Assembly (NCBI GenBank): GCA_016218445.1
Contig: JACREC010000073.1
Span: 1-36,479 of the forward strand
Source of the DNA: Nitrosomonadales bacterium
GTDB lineage: Bacteria > Pseudomonadota > Gammaproteobacteria > Burkholderiales > Gallionellaceae
Length of the DNA stretch: 36,479 bases
Reading direction: 5' to 3'
The notes under the pieces were generated by a model that searched no databases, was not told the origin of the DNA, and saw only the letters and a list, made by a program, of their open reading frames with translations. Shown one piece after another: positions 23,578 to 36,479 of this stretch (its first letter is position 1; every line of letters begins with the position of its first letter). A program made the translations under genes and the position numbers.

Positions 23578-24858
23578 ATGAACATCAGTGGAATGCTCTA
23601 CGGAGCACGGCTGCTCAAGATCGTCGATTTCCCGGCCTCCGAGGTGCTCGGACCGGAAGCCAGCGAACACGAGATCCACAGCATGATCGAGCGCTGCGGT
23701 GCGGTCATCGTCAAACCCATCTTCAAGGGCGGCATAGGCAAGAAAGGCAAGTCCGGGTTGATCGGGCGTGCCACTACCCTGAAGGCGGCTTTAGCCGAAA
23801 AAGAGCGCCTGTACTTTGCCGAATATAAGGTTGGGAATGCTGTCTATAAATCGCGTGGTGTAACCTTTGAGGGCGCAGTTCCGGCCGAGCATGAGATTTA
23901 TTTTTCGCTCACCGACTCGACCCGCTACCGCGCGCCGGTCATGACGCTCACCCATCACGGCGGTATGGACATCGAGGAGCTGGACAAGACCCAGATCATC
24001 GAGGTTCCGTTTGACCCCCTGACCGGGCTCAAGTCCTTCATCGTTTCCAACGCACTGTCCGAGCTCGGCGCGCCGCGCGAGATTATCTCTCCGCTGGTGC
24101 AGCATCTGCCGAAGATGTGGGATCTGTTTCATCATTACGGCATGTCGACACTTGAACTGAATCCCATCCGCATGATGGAGGGCAAAACCGGCTCTTTGGT
24201 GCCGGTGGCCTGCGACTTCAAATGCGGTTTTGACCGCGACGACCCGCGCGTGAACCGTTTGAACCTGCCCGTTGACCTTTTCGTTGCCGAGGCCAACGAC
24301 TTCGAGCAGGAGATCAACGAACTCCGCACCTATCAGGGACAGAGCGACGTTTATGTAATCAATGAGAAGGGTACCATCCTGGCGCCCACCTTTGGCGGCG
24401 GCGCAAACTCCCTGGTCACCGAGGTGCTGGGCAACGATGCCATCATTTCCTCCGATTTCGGGGGTAATCCACCCTACGAGAAGATGAAAGAAGTGATGCG
24501 CATCTGCCTCAAGTATTACCTCAAGCAGTCGAACGTGCTGTTCATTATCGGCGGCAAGGCCAACAATACGGATATCTTCGTCACGTTCCGGGCGATGGCT
24601 GATGCGCTGCGCGATTACTTCAGCGAACACGGCCCGACGCCGCTGTATGTGGTGATCGGTCGCGGCGGCCCCAATGTGATACGCGGCATGGGTGTCTTCA
24701 AAGATGTCCTCGACGCGTTGCGGATACCCTACCGGATTTTCGGTTTTGATTCCGCAATGACCGACGTGGTGAACTACGCCCAAGAGGCAGATCGCTGGAT
24801 GAAAAGCGGAGGTCGTGCCCAAGTGGCGAAGATGCTGGGTTTGCCAGCCGACGCCTGA
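23578..24858 (+). CDS. aclB: ATP-citrate lyase small (ATP-grasp) subunit
   Basis: A 426-residue ATP-grasp protein related to succinyl-CoA synthetase beta. GAVIVKPIFKGGIGKKGKSG gives the nucleotide-binding lysine region, LELNPIRM is the family ATP-grasp motif, and GGGANSLVTEVLGND lies in the C-terminal ligase domain. With the large subunit it cleaves citrate to acetyl-CoA and oxaloacetate at the cost of ATP, the key step of the reductive TCA cycle. The ribosome site AAGGGGAG precedes the ATG. SucC is also in this window at 32254, so this is a distinct paralogue. Confidence 0.87.
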   Translation: MNISGMLYGARLLKIVDFPASEVLGPEASEHEIHSMIERCGAVIVKPIFKGGIGKKGKSGLIGRATTLKAALAEKERLYFAEYKVGNAVYKSRGVTFEGAVPAEHEIYFSLTDSTRYRAPVMTLTHHGGMDIEELDKTQIIEVPFDPLTGLKSFIVSNALSELGAPREIISPLVQHLPKMWDLFHHYGMSTLELNPIRMMEGKTGSLVPVACDFKCGFDRDDPRVNRLNLPVDLFVAEANDFEQEINELRTYQGQSDVYVINEKGTILAPTFGGGANSLVTEVLGNDAIISSDFGGNPPYEKMKEVMRICLKYYLKQSNVLFIIGGKANNTDIFVTFRAMADALRDYFSEHGPTPLYVVIGRGGPNVIRGMGVFKDVLDALRIPYRIFGFDSAMTDVVNYAQEADRWMKSGGRAQVAKMLGLPADA

Positions 24859-24863
24859 TTTCT

Positions 24864-24937
24864 GAGCTTGTATCCCGTAGCTTGTAGCAAGTAGCCAACC
24901 GATATTGCTACCCGCTACAAGCTACAAGCTACAAGCT
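24864..24937. repeat. GTAGCTTGTAGC inverted repeat between aclB and aclA
   Basis: The left arm contains GTAGCTTGTAGC and the right arm GCTACCCGCTAC followed by three CTACAAG words. It shares both the GTAGCTTGTAGC and GCTACCCGCTAC words with the element between sucC and sucD (33414-33498). Confidence 0.78.
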
Positions 24938-24978
24938 ATAAATTTGACAAGCTAATGAATTAAGCAAAGGTGATAAGG

Positions 24979-27681
24979 ATGAGAAAGCCTGGTATCGAAA
25001 AATTTAAATATTTCGTTGGCCTTCGCTCGCTGGCCGAGATTGCGACCCGCGAGGATCGCATCTGTGTGTTGAACATTACAGGGAACGAATCACGCGCCGT
25101 GACCCCGGTTAGTCACGCCTATTCCGGAGGTAACGTGGTGTTCGGCACTTCGCCAGGTCGCCGCGGACAAGTCGTTGAGACGCCTGCGGGCAACATCCCG
25201 GTTTACAACAACGTGCGCGAAGGCATGGAAGCCGGGCACAAGTTCAATGTTGGTGTCGTCTATCTGCCGCCCTCGGCGGTGCGCGACGGTGTCGCCGAAC
25301 TGATCCGGATCAATCCCGATGTCGAAAAGGTCATCATCCTTACCGAGAAGGTGGCGGTGCACGATGCCCGCGAAATACGGGCGCTTGGACAGCAGCGCGG
25401 GGTGGACATTTTCGGCGCAAACTGCCTCGGTGTGGCGGATTCATGGAACCATGTGCGCATCGGCGGTGCGCTGGGCGGCGACAAGCCTGAGGAGACTTTA
25501 CGCAAAGGCTCGGTTGCCATCTATTCCAACTCCGGCAACTTTACCACCACGATTGCCAATTACCTGTCGATTGGCGGCTGGGGGACGACAACGCTGATCT
25601 CCAGCGGCAAGGATGTCTACATCAACTTTGCCACCCCCGAGTTTGCATACGGCATGGCCAACGACGAGCGCACCAAGGCGGCGGTGTTGTACTGTGAGCC
25701 GGGCGGGTATTACGAGGAAGCCGTTACCTTCGAAAAACCGGTGGTGGCCTGCGTGGTTGGCCGCTGGAAGGCGAATCTGACGCGTGCTGTCGGTCATGCT
25801 GGCGCCATTGCCGGATCGGGTGATGATGCCCTGGCCAAGGAACGCTGGTTCATGAAGAAATTCGGCGTGACCGACCTCTTCACGCCCGAAAATCCGGTGT
25901 GCTCGAAACTGGGTGCGGTGGTTACCAATATTGCCTACATTCCGCAGGCGCTTACCGAGGTCATGCGCCTGAACGGCGTCGAGCGGGATTTTCCGCCGGA
26001 AGGCAATCTTGAGTTGAAGCCGTGGTTTGGCGACGATCAGGGCCTGAAGTTGCCGGCCAAATTGAATATTCCCGTGGTCAAGGCGATGTCGCCTTACGAC
26101 GAACAAATCGCCGAGCTGCTCAAGCATGTGGGCGCCATTTTCCCGCGCCAGTCGATGAAAGACTGCTCGGGAAGCTCGGTGATGGATGCGAAGACGCAGG
26201 TCACCAAGGTCAACAACATATCCATCCTGGACACCGCCAAGCAACCGCTGGAATCCAACCTGTGCCTGGCACTGGTGCGCGAGCTCAACGATGCCAATGA
26301 TAACGCCCTGTTCAACCTTGCGGTGGCGGCGCGGGTCAACCTGCACGGTGATGCCATGCTGGCTGCCGCCGATGCGGCGCGCGAGGCCGGCAACGCCCCC
26401 AACACGGCGATCAGCGCGGCTGTCGCACTGCTCGGGCCGAAACGCGTGGATGGCGCACGCCAGGCTGCCGATACGCTGGTCGAACTCTTCGCCCACTCCG
26501 GTCTGCTTACGGGCGACGACGAGCAGGCCAAAATCACACCTGCCACGGCCAGCCCCGAGCAACTCGCGACGCTGTTGGGCAAAGCGCCGGATGCGCAAGC
26601 CGAAGCGATGCTCAAGGCTTTCGACAAACGCGGAGCCAAGTCGGTCTTCGTGCGCTACCTGCGCAGCCTGAAAGGCCACCCGACAGCGGATGCGGTAATT
26701 GCCGCACTCACCACCACCATCGCCTGGGAGCCATTGATCCGCAAGCGCATCTCGCGCCTGACCGTGCGCAATTTGCCCTGGTATACCAACCTGTTCTCAT
26801 CCATTATCGGCGCCGCAGCCGAGGGCAAGCACCACCAGCCGGGCAAGTTCTGCGGTGTCGGCACCGAAGAAATGCTGGAGTCCTGGACCACTACCCAGAT
26901 GGCTTATGTCTCGTTGCTTGGCGAACGGCCAACGCCGGAAAATTTGTTCCCGTTCCAGGTCATACTGGGGCTGATCATCTCCAACGGCGTCGGCACCATC
27001 TCGGCCCAGGGCTGCAAGGGCGCGGTATCCGCCGACGGCCCGGAATCGCCGGAGCGGGTGCAGATCAACAAGGGCATGATCGGTTTCCTCACCCACACCG
27101 GCTTCGCCCACGGCGGCAATGGTTACGAGGGCATCCAGTTCCTGATCGAGAGCTTCAAGAATACCTCACTGGCCGATGCCAGCGCCGCCAATCACGGCCT
27201 TGATCTCAAGGCGATGGCCACTGCCTACGCCAATGCATTCAATGATGAGAAGAAAGCCAACAAGGCGCTTGGCCTGCCGGTGCGCAGCATCCCCGGCGTC
27301 AACCACCCGGTATTCAAGGGGCATCTGGTCAACAAGGATCCGCGCGAAGTCTATATCGCAGGCCTGTTCGAGGAGCGTGGCGAGAAAAATATTTTCCACG
27401 ATTATTACCGGACGCTGGTGCAGGCGCTGTTCGACAATGGCGTGACCGCCAATGTGTTCTGCGTCAACATCGATGCCATCATCGCCGCGATGCTGCTGAA
27501 ACTCCTGTGGTCGCGCTACCGCAAGGGCGAATTCAGCGAAAGCTCGATGGAAATGGCGGCATTCACCGCATTCCTGTTCGGCCGCATGGCGGGATGCGCC
27601 GGCGAGATTGACGACCATATCAATCGCGGCCGCAACATGGATACCCGAACCCCGGCTTCCCAGTGCAGCCACGTTTCCTAG
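24979..27681 (+). CDS. aclA: ATP-citrate lyase large subunit (SCS-alpha plus citryl-CoA lyase domains)
   Basis: A 900-residue protein. Residues ~1-330 are succinyl-CoA-synthetase-alpha-like, with the phosphohistidine motif GHAGAIAGSGDDALAKE. The C-terminal ~300 residues are citrate-synthase/citryl-CoA-lyase-like, with FAHGGNGYEG and the active-site His segment VNHPVFKGHLVNKDPRE. The well-known Chlorobium AclA is ~610 residues; the extra ~290 here lie mostly between the two domains (about 360-600), part of which looks like a degenerate citrate-synthase segment. This long layout fits the divergent type II ACL reported for Magnetococcus and Nitrospirae-type bacteria (from memory). The ATG at 24979 after AAAGGTGAT is preferred to the GTG at 24970. 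Confidence 0.85.
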   Translation: MRKPGIEKFKYFVGLRSLAEIATREDRICVLNITGNESRAVTPVSHAYSGGNVVFGTSPGRRGQVVETPAGNIPVYNNVREGMEAGHKFNVGVVYLPPSAVRDGVAELIRINPDVEKVIILTEKVAVHDAREIRALGQQRGVDIFGANCLGVADSWNHVRIGGALGGDKPEETLRKGSVAIYSNSGNFTTTIANYLSIGGWGTTTLISSGKDVYINFATPEFAYGMANDERTKAAVLYCEPGGYYEEAVTFEKPVVACVVGRWKANLTRAVGHAGAIAGSGDDALAKERWFMKKFGVTDLFTPENPVCSKLGAVVTNIAYIPQALTEVMRLNGVERDFPPEGNLELKPWFGDDQGLKLPAKLNIPVVKAMSPYDEQIAELLKHVGAIFPRQSMKDCSGSSVMDAKTQVTKVNNISILDTAKQPLESNLCLALVRELNDANDNALFNLAVAARVNLHGDAMLAAADAAREAGNAPNTAISAAVALLGPKRVDGARQAADTLVELFAHSGLLTGDDEQAKITPATASPEQLATLLGKAPDAQAEAMLKAFDKRGAKSVFVRYLRSLKGHPTADAVIAALTTTIAWEPLIRKRISRLTVRNLPWYTNLFSSIIGAAAEGKHHQPGKFCGVGTEEMLESWTTTQMAYVSLLGERPTPENLFPFQVILGLIISNGVGTISAQGCKGAVSADGPESPERVQINKGMIGFLTHTGFAHGGNGYEGIQFLIESFKNTSLADASAANHGLDLKAMATAYANAFNDEKKANKALGLPVRSIPGVNHPVFKGHLVNKDPREVYIAGLFEERGEKNIFHDYYRTLVQALFDNGVTANVFCVNIDAIIAAMLLKLLWSRYRKGEFSESSMEMAAFTAFLFGRMAGCAGEIDDHINRGRNMDTRTPASQCSHVS

Positions 27682-27736
27682 GAGAAGCCGTCGCCGATTT
27701 CCATTTTTTATGCAATATTCCCGGAGAAGAACGCAA

Positions 27737-27810
27737 GATGGGTGGAGCGCATCGCGGAACCCAATCGTTACAGTTCATCAATCTCCGTGGGTTGCGTTGT
27801 TTCACCCATG
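27737..27810. repeat. Imperfect inverted repeat between aclA and acn
   Basis: ATGGGTGGAGCGC...GGAACCCA (27738-27763) is an imperfect reverse complement of GTGGGTTGCG...CACCCAT (27787-27809). It is another intergenic palindrome, positioned in the 160-bp gap before the aconitase gene. Confidence 0.55.
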
Positions 27811-27841
27811 ACTGATTTTAATTACGCAATTTGGAGAGCAT

Positions 27842-29785
27842 ATGACCGCACTTAACGTCGCACAGAAAATCCTCCTGGCCAATGCGGCCGGAGGTCTGAA
27901 GCAGCTTCCAGCGCCGGGGCAACCGCTGGAAATCCAGTTCACCCACACCCTGTATCAGGACGCCACAGGCACGGCTGCCGCGCTGGCTTTCGAGAAGATG
28001 GGCGTGGACCGGGTGAAGACCACCTCGGTCATCGTAGTGGATCACAAGACATTGCAAGTCGGTTACATCGACGGCGACGACCATCGTTACCTCGAGACCT
28101 TCAGCAAAAAATACGGCTGCTGGTTCTCGCGCGGCGGCAACGGCATCTGCCACAGCGTTTTTCTCGAGGACTTCGCGGTTCCCGGCAAGTCGGTGATCGG
28201 CTCCGACTCGCACACCACCAACGCCGGCGGCATGGGCATGCTGGCTCTGGGGGCGGGCGGCACGGATGTGAGCTTCGCCATGGCCGGTACCTCCTACAAG
28301 ATCGAAATGCCGCAAGTGGTGCAAGTGAACCTCACCGGCGCGCTGCATCCGGGCGTGCTGGCCAAGGACGTGATCCTGAATGTGCTCAAGGTGATCGGCA
28401 TCAAGGGCAACAAGGACCTCTGCCTGGAATACACCGGGCCGGGTTTGAAGAGCCTGAATGTCACCGACCGCGCCACCATCTGCAACATGGGAACCGAGGG
28501 CGGCGTCGCCTTTTCGATCTTCCCCTCCGATGAGGTTACCAAGGCCTACCTCGAAGGCAGGAAGCGCGCAAACGACTACAAGCCGTTGGCCGCCGATGCA
28601 GGCGCAACCTATTCGCGCACTGTCGAGATCGACCTGTCGTCGCTGGAGCCCACCATCGCGCTCTATCCGCGCCTGAAGTCCATGGAACCCGTGTCCAAAC
28701 ACGCCGGGATGCCCATCGATGCTGTGTTCATCGGCAGTTGCACCAACTCCAACTACGAGAACCTGGCACGTGTCGGCGAGCTGCTGCGCGGCAAGAAAGT
28801 CAAGGTTGACACCGCCATTGCGCCCGGCTCGCAAGCCATTGCCCGCCAATTGGCGGCGGCCGGCTATATGGAAGTCTTCTATGCCGCCGGTGTGCGCATT
28901 CTGGAAAACGCCTGCTCCGCGTGTATCGGCCAGGGTTTCAGCCCACCCAGCAACGGCGTGATGCTGTCCACCGCCAACCGCAACTTCGCCGGACGTTCGG
29001 GCACCGAGAGCGCATCCGTGCATCTGGTCAGCCCGGTTACTGCCGCAGCCAGCGCCGTGATGGGCTGCCTGACCGACCCGCGCGATTTATTCAAAGGCGA
29101 TCTTGCCTTCAAGCAAGTCCCGCCGGTGGTCGACATGGGCGCCTATACCGCGCCGTTGCCGCCTGCGGAAGCCGCCAAGGTGGTGATGCGCTACGGCCCG
29201 GATATTGCGCCGCTGCCGACGCTGGACCCATTGCCGGCCAAGCTGGCAGGCGAAGTCATGCTCAAGCTCGGCGACGAAGTTACCACCGACCTGATTCAGC
29301 CAGCGGGCAAATATCTTTCCCTGCGTTCCAACGCGGACGAGTACGCCAAGCAGGCTACCTTCATTCAGGCCGACAAGACTTTCAGCGCAAGGGCTGCGGC
29401 AGTACGCGATGCGGGCGGTCATGGCTTCCTTGTGGCCGGTGACGGCTACGGCATGGGCAGCTCGCGCGAGCACGCCGGACTGTGTCCGCGCATCCTGGGA
29501 ATACGCGCCATCGTGGCCAAGGGTTTCGAGCGCATCCACCTGGCCAACCTCGCCAACTTCGGCATCTTGGGGCTGACCTTTGAAAATCCGGCTGATCTTG
29601 ATCGCATCCAGCAAGGTGCCAAAGTGTCTCTCGATACTTCCGGCCTGGAAAGCGGCAAGCTCAAACTGGTGGTCAGCGGCGTCGGCGAGATTCCTCTCAA
29701 GCTTGCACAAGGGAAGGAAGATATCCCCATGATCCGTGCAGGCGGTGCGCTTTCGTTGTTCGCCAGCCAGATGAAGGCGGCTTGA
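27842..29785 (+). CDS. acn: Aconitate hydratase, short Aquifex-type
   Basis: Interconverts citrate and isocitrate using a [4Fe-4S] cluster. GSDSHTTNAGGMGMLALGAGG, the cluster cysteines in IGSCTNSNYEN and ENACSACIGQGFSP, and the swivel-domain GYGMGSSREHAGL are all present. At 647 residues it is much shorter than AcnA (~890) or AcnB (~860) of most proteobacteria and matches the length of the Aquifex-type subfamily. GGAGAG precedes the start. Position between aclA and icd supports a role in the reductive cycle rather than a general aconitase. Confidence 0.9.
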   Translation: MTALNVAQKILLANAAGGLKQLPAPGQPLEIQFTHTLYQDATGTAAALAFEKMGVDRVKTTSVIVVDHKTLQVGYIDGDDHRYLETFSKKYGCWFSRGGNGICHSVFLEDFAVPGKSVIGSDSHTTNAGGMGMLALGAGGTDVSFAMAGTSYKIEMPQVVQVNLTGALHPGVLAKDVILNVLKVIGIKGNKDLCLEYTGPGLKSLNVTDRATICNMGTEGGVAFSIFPSDEVTKAYLEGRKRANDYKPLAADAGATYSRTVEIDLSSLEPTIALYPRLKSMEPVSKHAGMPIDAVFIGSCTNSNYENLARVGELLRGKKVKVDTAIAPGSQAIARQLAAAGYMEVFYAAGVRILENACSACIGQGFSPPSNGVMLSTANRNFAGRSGTESASVHLVSPVTAAASAVMGCLTDPRDLFKGDLAFKQVPPVVDMGAYTAPLPPAEAAKVVMRYGPDIAPLPTLDPLPAKLAGEVMLKLGDEVTTDLIQPAGKYLSLRSNADEYAKQATFIQADKTFSARAAAVRDAGGHGFLVAGDGYGMGSSREHAGLCPRILGIRAIVAKGFERIHLANLANFGILGLTFENPADLDRIQQGAKVSLDTSGLESGKLKLVVSGVGEIPLKLAQGKEDIPMIRAGGALSLFASQMKAA

Positions 29786-32208
<2,423 letters not shown>

Positions 32209-32253
32209 AAAATTTTTTACCGATTTTTAAATCAACAAATTTAGGAAACTCAA

Positions 32254-33413
<1,160 letters not shown>

Positions 33414-33414
<1 letters not shown>

Positions 33415-33498
33415 CCGGTAGCTTGTAGCCGGTAGCTTGTAGCAAACCGATGCTGACACTGAATTTGCTACCCGCTACTGGCCACCAGCTACCAGCTA
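33414..33498. repeat. GTAGCTTGTAGC inverted repeat between sucC and sucD
   Basis: The left arm has two GGTAGCTTGTAGC words (33417-33443) and the right arm has GCTACCCGCTAC plus CAGCTACCAGCTA (33467-33498). Same family as the element between aclB and aclA. Confidence 0.78.
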
Positions 33499-33524
33499 TT
33501 GAACAATAAATTTAGGGAAATCAG

Positions 33525-34406
33525 ATGAGCATTCTCGTCAACAAAAATACCAAAGTCCTGTGCCAGGGTTTCACCGGCAAGCAGGGCACTTTCCACTCCG
33601 AGCAGGCGATCGCCTACGGCACCAGGATGGTCGGCGGCGTGACGCCGGGCAAGGGCGGGCAGACCCACCTCGGCCTGCCGGTTTTTAACACCATGCGCGA
33701 CGCGGTGCGCGAAACCGGCGCAACCGCTTCGATGATCTACGTGCCGCCCGGCTTCGCCGCAGACGGCATCATGGAGGCGGCGGACGCGGGGGTGAAGGTG
33801 ATCGTCTGCATCACCGAGGGCATCCCGGTGCTGGACATGCTCAACGTCAAGGCCGCGCTCAAAGCCAACGACACCATCCTGATCGGCCCGAACTGCCCCG
33901 GCATCATCACACCGGATGAATGCAAGATCGGCATCATGCCCGGCTTCATCCACAAGAAGGGCAAGGTCGGCGTGGTGTCGCGCTCCGGCACGCTCACCTA
34001 CGAGGCGGTGTTCCAGACCACCCGGCTCGGGCTGGGGCAATCCACCTGCGTCGGCATCGGCGGCGACCCGATCAAGGGGCTGGATTTCATTGACTGCCTG
34101 AAAATGTTCCAGGAAGACCCGGAGACCGAGGCGATCATCATGGTCGGCGAGATCGGCGGCAACCGCGAGGAAGCGGCGGCAGAATATATCAAGGCACATG
34201 TCACCAAGCCGGTAGCCGGTTATATTGCCGGGCAGACCGCGCCCAAGGGCAAACGCATGGGCCATGCCGGTGCGATCATCGCGGGCGGCAAGGGGTTGGC
34301 ATCGGACAAGATCGCCGCGCTCGAAGCGGCCGGCGTGGTGGTGTCCAAATCGCCCGCCGGGCTGGGCGAGGCAGTGGCCGAGGCGATCAGCAGAAAAGCC
34401 AAGTAA
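33525..34406 (+). CDS. sucD: Succinyl-CoA synthetase alpha subunit
   Basis: A 293-residue CoA-binding subunit. [15 protein letters not shown] is the CoA-binding start, [10 protein letters not shown] follows, and the phosphohistidine lies in [12 protein letters not shown]. It pairs with sucC. Normal length; the ATG is preceded by TTAGGGAA. Confidence 0.95.
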   Translation: MSILVNKNTKVLCQGFTGKQGTFHSEQAIAYGTRMVGGVTPGKGGQTHLGLPVFNTMRDAVRETGATASMIYVPPGFAADGIMEAADAGVKVIVCITEGIPVLDMLNVKAALKANDTILIGPNCPGIITPDECKIGIMPGFIHKKGKVGVVSRSGTLTYEAVFQTTRLGLGQSTCVGIGGDPIKGLDFIDCLKMFQEDPETEAIIMVGEIGGNREEAAAEYIKAHVTKPVAGYIAGQTAPKGKRMGHAGAIIAGGKGLASDKIAALEAAGVVVSKSPAGLGEAVAEAISRKAK

Positions 34407-34416
34407 TAATGCGGCT

Positions 34417-34509
34417 GTAGGTCGGGTTAGGCGCGGTTCCTTGCGCCGTAACCCGACGTTTCGTATCGATCATGTCGGGTTACGCGATAAATCCGCTAAC
34501 CCGACCTAC
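34417..34509. repeat. GTAGGTCGGGTTAG palindromic element
   Basis: GTAGGTCGGGTTAG (34417-34430) and CTAACCCGACCTAC (34496-34509) are a perfect 14-bp inverted repeat; the interior holds further GTAACCCGAC and GTCGGGTTAC words. It is a common style of betaproteobacterial intergenic repeat. It ends just before the fumarase ribosome site. Confidence 0.8.
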
Positions 34510-34534
34510 GTATACTTCCCGGAGTAAAGCCAAT

Positions 34535-36040
34535 ATGACCACCATCCACCAGGAAGACTTCATCGCCAGCGTCGCTGATGCGCTGCAATACATTTCCTAC
34601 TACCACCCGCTCGACTTCATCAAGGCGCTGGGCAAGGCATATGAACGGGAACAGTCGCCTGCGGCCCGCGATGCCATCGCGCAAATCCTCACCAACTCGC
34701 GCATGAGCGCGCAGGGACACCGGCCGATTTGCCAGGATACCGGCATCGTGGCGGCCTTCGTCAAGGTCGGCATGGAAGTGCGCTGGAATGCCAGCATGGG
34801 AGTTGGCGACATGGTCAACGAGGGAGTGCGCCGCGCTTACCTGACCCCCGACAACGTGCTGCGTGCCTCGGTGGTAAGCGACCCGGCCGGAGCACGCAAG
34901 AACACCCGCGACAACACCCCGGCGGTGATCCATTACGAGATCGTTCCCGGCGATAAAGTCGAAGTGACTCTCGCTGCCAAGGGCGGCGGCTCGGAAAATA
35001 AATCCAAGTTTGTCGTCCTCAATCCCTCGGACAGCCTGGTTGACTGGGTGCTGAAGACTGTCCCCGCGATGGGCGCGGGATGGTGCCCGCCGGGCATACT
35101 GGGCATCGGTATCGGCGGCACGGCAGAGAAGGCCATGCTGCTCGCCAAGGAAGCCTTGATGGAGCAGATAGACATCCACGAACTGCAAGCGCGCGGTGCA
35201 AGCAACCGGGTGGAGGAACTGCGCCTGGAACTATACGAGAAGGTCAATGCGCTGGGCATCGGCGCACAAGGGCTGGGCGGTCTCACCACCGTGCTGGATG
35301 TCAAGATCATGGACTATCCGACCCACGCCGCCGGTTTGCCTGTCGCGATGATCCCCAACTGCGCCGCCACCCGCCACATCCACTTCACCCTCGACGGCAG
35401 CGGGCCGGCCACACTGATCCCGCCATCACTCGACGAATGGCCGAAAGTCGAATGGCATCCCTCCGCAGACTCGCGCCGCGTCAATCTCGACAGCATCACG
35501 CGCGAGGAAATTGCCACCTGGAAACCGGGCGAAACGCTGCTGCTGTCCGGCAAGCTGCTCACCGGGCGCGATGCCGCGCACAAGCGCATCTCCGACATGC
35601 TGGCGCGCGGCGAAACCTTGCCGGTGGATTTCACCAACCGCTTCATCTACTACGTCGGCCCGGTTGATCCGGTGCGCGATGAAGTGGTGGGCCCCGCCGG
35701 CCCTACCACCGCGACGCGCATGGATAAATTCACCGACCTGATGCTGGAAAAGACCGGCCTGATCGGCATGGTCGGCAAAGCTGAGCGCGGCCCGGAAGCG
35801 ATAGCCAGCATCAAGCGGCACAAAGCCGTTTATCTGATGGCGGTCGGCGGCGCGGCCTATCTGGTATCCAAGGCGATCAAGGCAGCCAGGGTGCTGGCCT
35901 TCGCCGACTTGGGCATGGAAGCCATCTACGAATTCACCGTGCAGGACATGCCGGTCACCGTGGCGGTGGACAGCAACGGTACCTCAGTGCATGAGACCGG
36001 CCCGGCGGAATGGCGTGTGAAGATCGGCAAGATTTCCTAG
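34535..36040 (+). CDS. Fumarate hydratase, class I ([4Fe-4S])
   Basis: A 501-residue single-chain class I fumarase. RPICQDTG holds the first cluster Cys, GIGIGGTAEKAM and GLGGLTTVLDV are core motifs, and PNCAATRHIHF plus the C-terminal beta domain (LLSGKLLTGRDAAHKR, YYVGPVDPV, GPTTATRMD) complete it. It dehydrates malate reversibly; in this setting malate to fumarate is expected. The frame is open upstream through the repeat, but the ATG at 34535 after GGAG gives the family start. It faces the mdh-ferredoxin pair on the other strand. Confidence 0.92.
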   Translation: MTTIHQEDFIASVADALQYISYYHPLDFIKALGKAYEREQSPAARDAIAQILTNSRMSAQGHRPICQDTGIVAAFVKVGMEVRWNASMGVGDMVNEGVRRAYLTPDNVLRASVVSDPAGARKNTRDNTPAVIHYEIVPGDKVEVTLAAKGGGSENKSKFVVLNPSDSLVDWVLKTVPAMGAGWCPPGILGIGIGGTAEKAMLLAKEALMEQIDIHELQARGASNRVEELRLELYEKVNALGIGAQGLGGLTTVLDVKIMDYPTHAAGLPVAMIPNCAATRHIHFTLDGSGPATLIPPSLDEWPKVEWHPSADSRRVNLDSITREEIATWKPGETLLLSGKLLTGRDAAHKRISDMLARGETLPVDFTNRFIYYVGPVDPVRDEVVGPAGPTTATRMDKFTDLMLEKTGLIGMVGKAERGPEAIASIKRHKAVYLMAVGGAAYLVSKAIKAARVLAFADLGMEAIYEFTVQDMPVTVAVDSNGTSVHETGPAEWRVKIGKIS

Positions 36041-36112
36041 AACTGCGCCAGATTCGCGCGCGGTTCCTGGGAGTGGTGGTTGCCTGCCTTTGGTGAAAGG
36101 GCGGGTTCCGCC

Positions 36113-36337
<225 letters not shown>

Positions 36338-36479
36338 TTACCCCAGCAAATGCATCACATGCTCGCGTTCCTCAACCAGTTCGCGATAGCTGTATTGCAT
36401 ATGCTTGCGCCCCGACTCGCTGATCGGCAGGTCCGGCACGATGTGGTATTCGCCCTGTTTGCACCGCACCGGAAAGCCG
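36338..36479 (-). CDS. mdh: Malate dehydrogenase, C-terminal part
   Basis: Only the last 46 codons are in the window. GFPVRCKQGEYHIVPDLPIS followed by a ...RELVEEREHVMHLLG end matches the C-terminus of NAD-malate dehydrogenases (GFPV...GGEY.IV ... ELxEERxxVxHLL). It would reduce oxaloacetate released by ATP-citrate lyase to malate. The call rests on this short tail, so lactate dehydrogenase-like relatives are not fully excluded. Confidence 0.72.
   Translation of the reverse strand, partial: GFPVRCKQGEYHIVPDLPISESGRKHMQYSYRELVEEREHVMHLLG

Overview
The window looks like a betaproteobacterial chromosome segment of moderately high GC. The reasons are the core gene order folC-dedD-cvpA-purF-metZ followed by pncC-recA-recX, the protein signatures, and the abundance of short intergenic palindromes. 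A member of the Nitrosomonadales/Gallionellaceae group would fit, but the family is a guess.

Positions 1-8,900 are ordinary housekeeping (folate, cell division, purine and methionine synthesis, NMN recycling, recombination). They are preceded by an AT-richer accessory end (HNH nuclease gene, partial minus-strand ORF). Positions 8,906-9,617 hold a VapBC toxin-antitoxin pair. Positions 9,618-10,026 are essentially gene-free and end in a terminator-like structure and a near-consensus sigma-70 promoter.

From 10,176 to the end lies the striking part: a compact island with an enzyme for every step of the reductive TCA cycle. These are a soluble-type fumarate reductase (frdB, frdA), 2-oxoglutarate:ferredoxin oxidoreductase (ferredoxin, korA, korB, korC), a two-subunit ATP-citrate lyase (ATP-grasp subunit plus a 900-residue large subunit), an Aquifex-type aconitase, a monomeric isocitrate dehydrogenase, succinyl-CoA synthetase (sucCD), class I fumarase and the end of malate dehydrogenase. 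Within the first operon, the kor genes are nested in a complete heterodisulfide-reductase/Flx electron-transfer set (hdrC, hdrB ... hdrA, mvhD/flxD, two FeS subunits, and an FAD/NAD-binding FlxA-like subunit). My reading is that NAD(P)H is oxidised by Flx-Hdr with flavin-based bifurcation. One electron branch would supply low-potential ferredoxin to KOR, and the other would probably feed HdrBC and then FrdBA to reduce fumarate. No membrane anchor for the fumarate reductase is present.

Oddities include a histone-H1-like Lys/Ala tail on KorB, an FrdA with Asn where covalent-FAD enzymes have His, an in-frame palindromic repeat inside folC, a ~268-bp MITE-like element splitting the flx genes, a REP-like element that forms the FrdA C-terminus, and the same inverted-repeat family between the subunit genes of both aclB/aclA and sucC/sucD.
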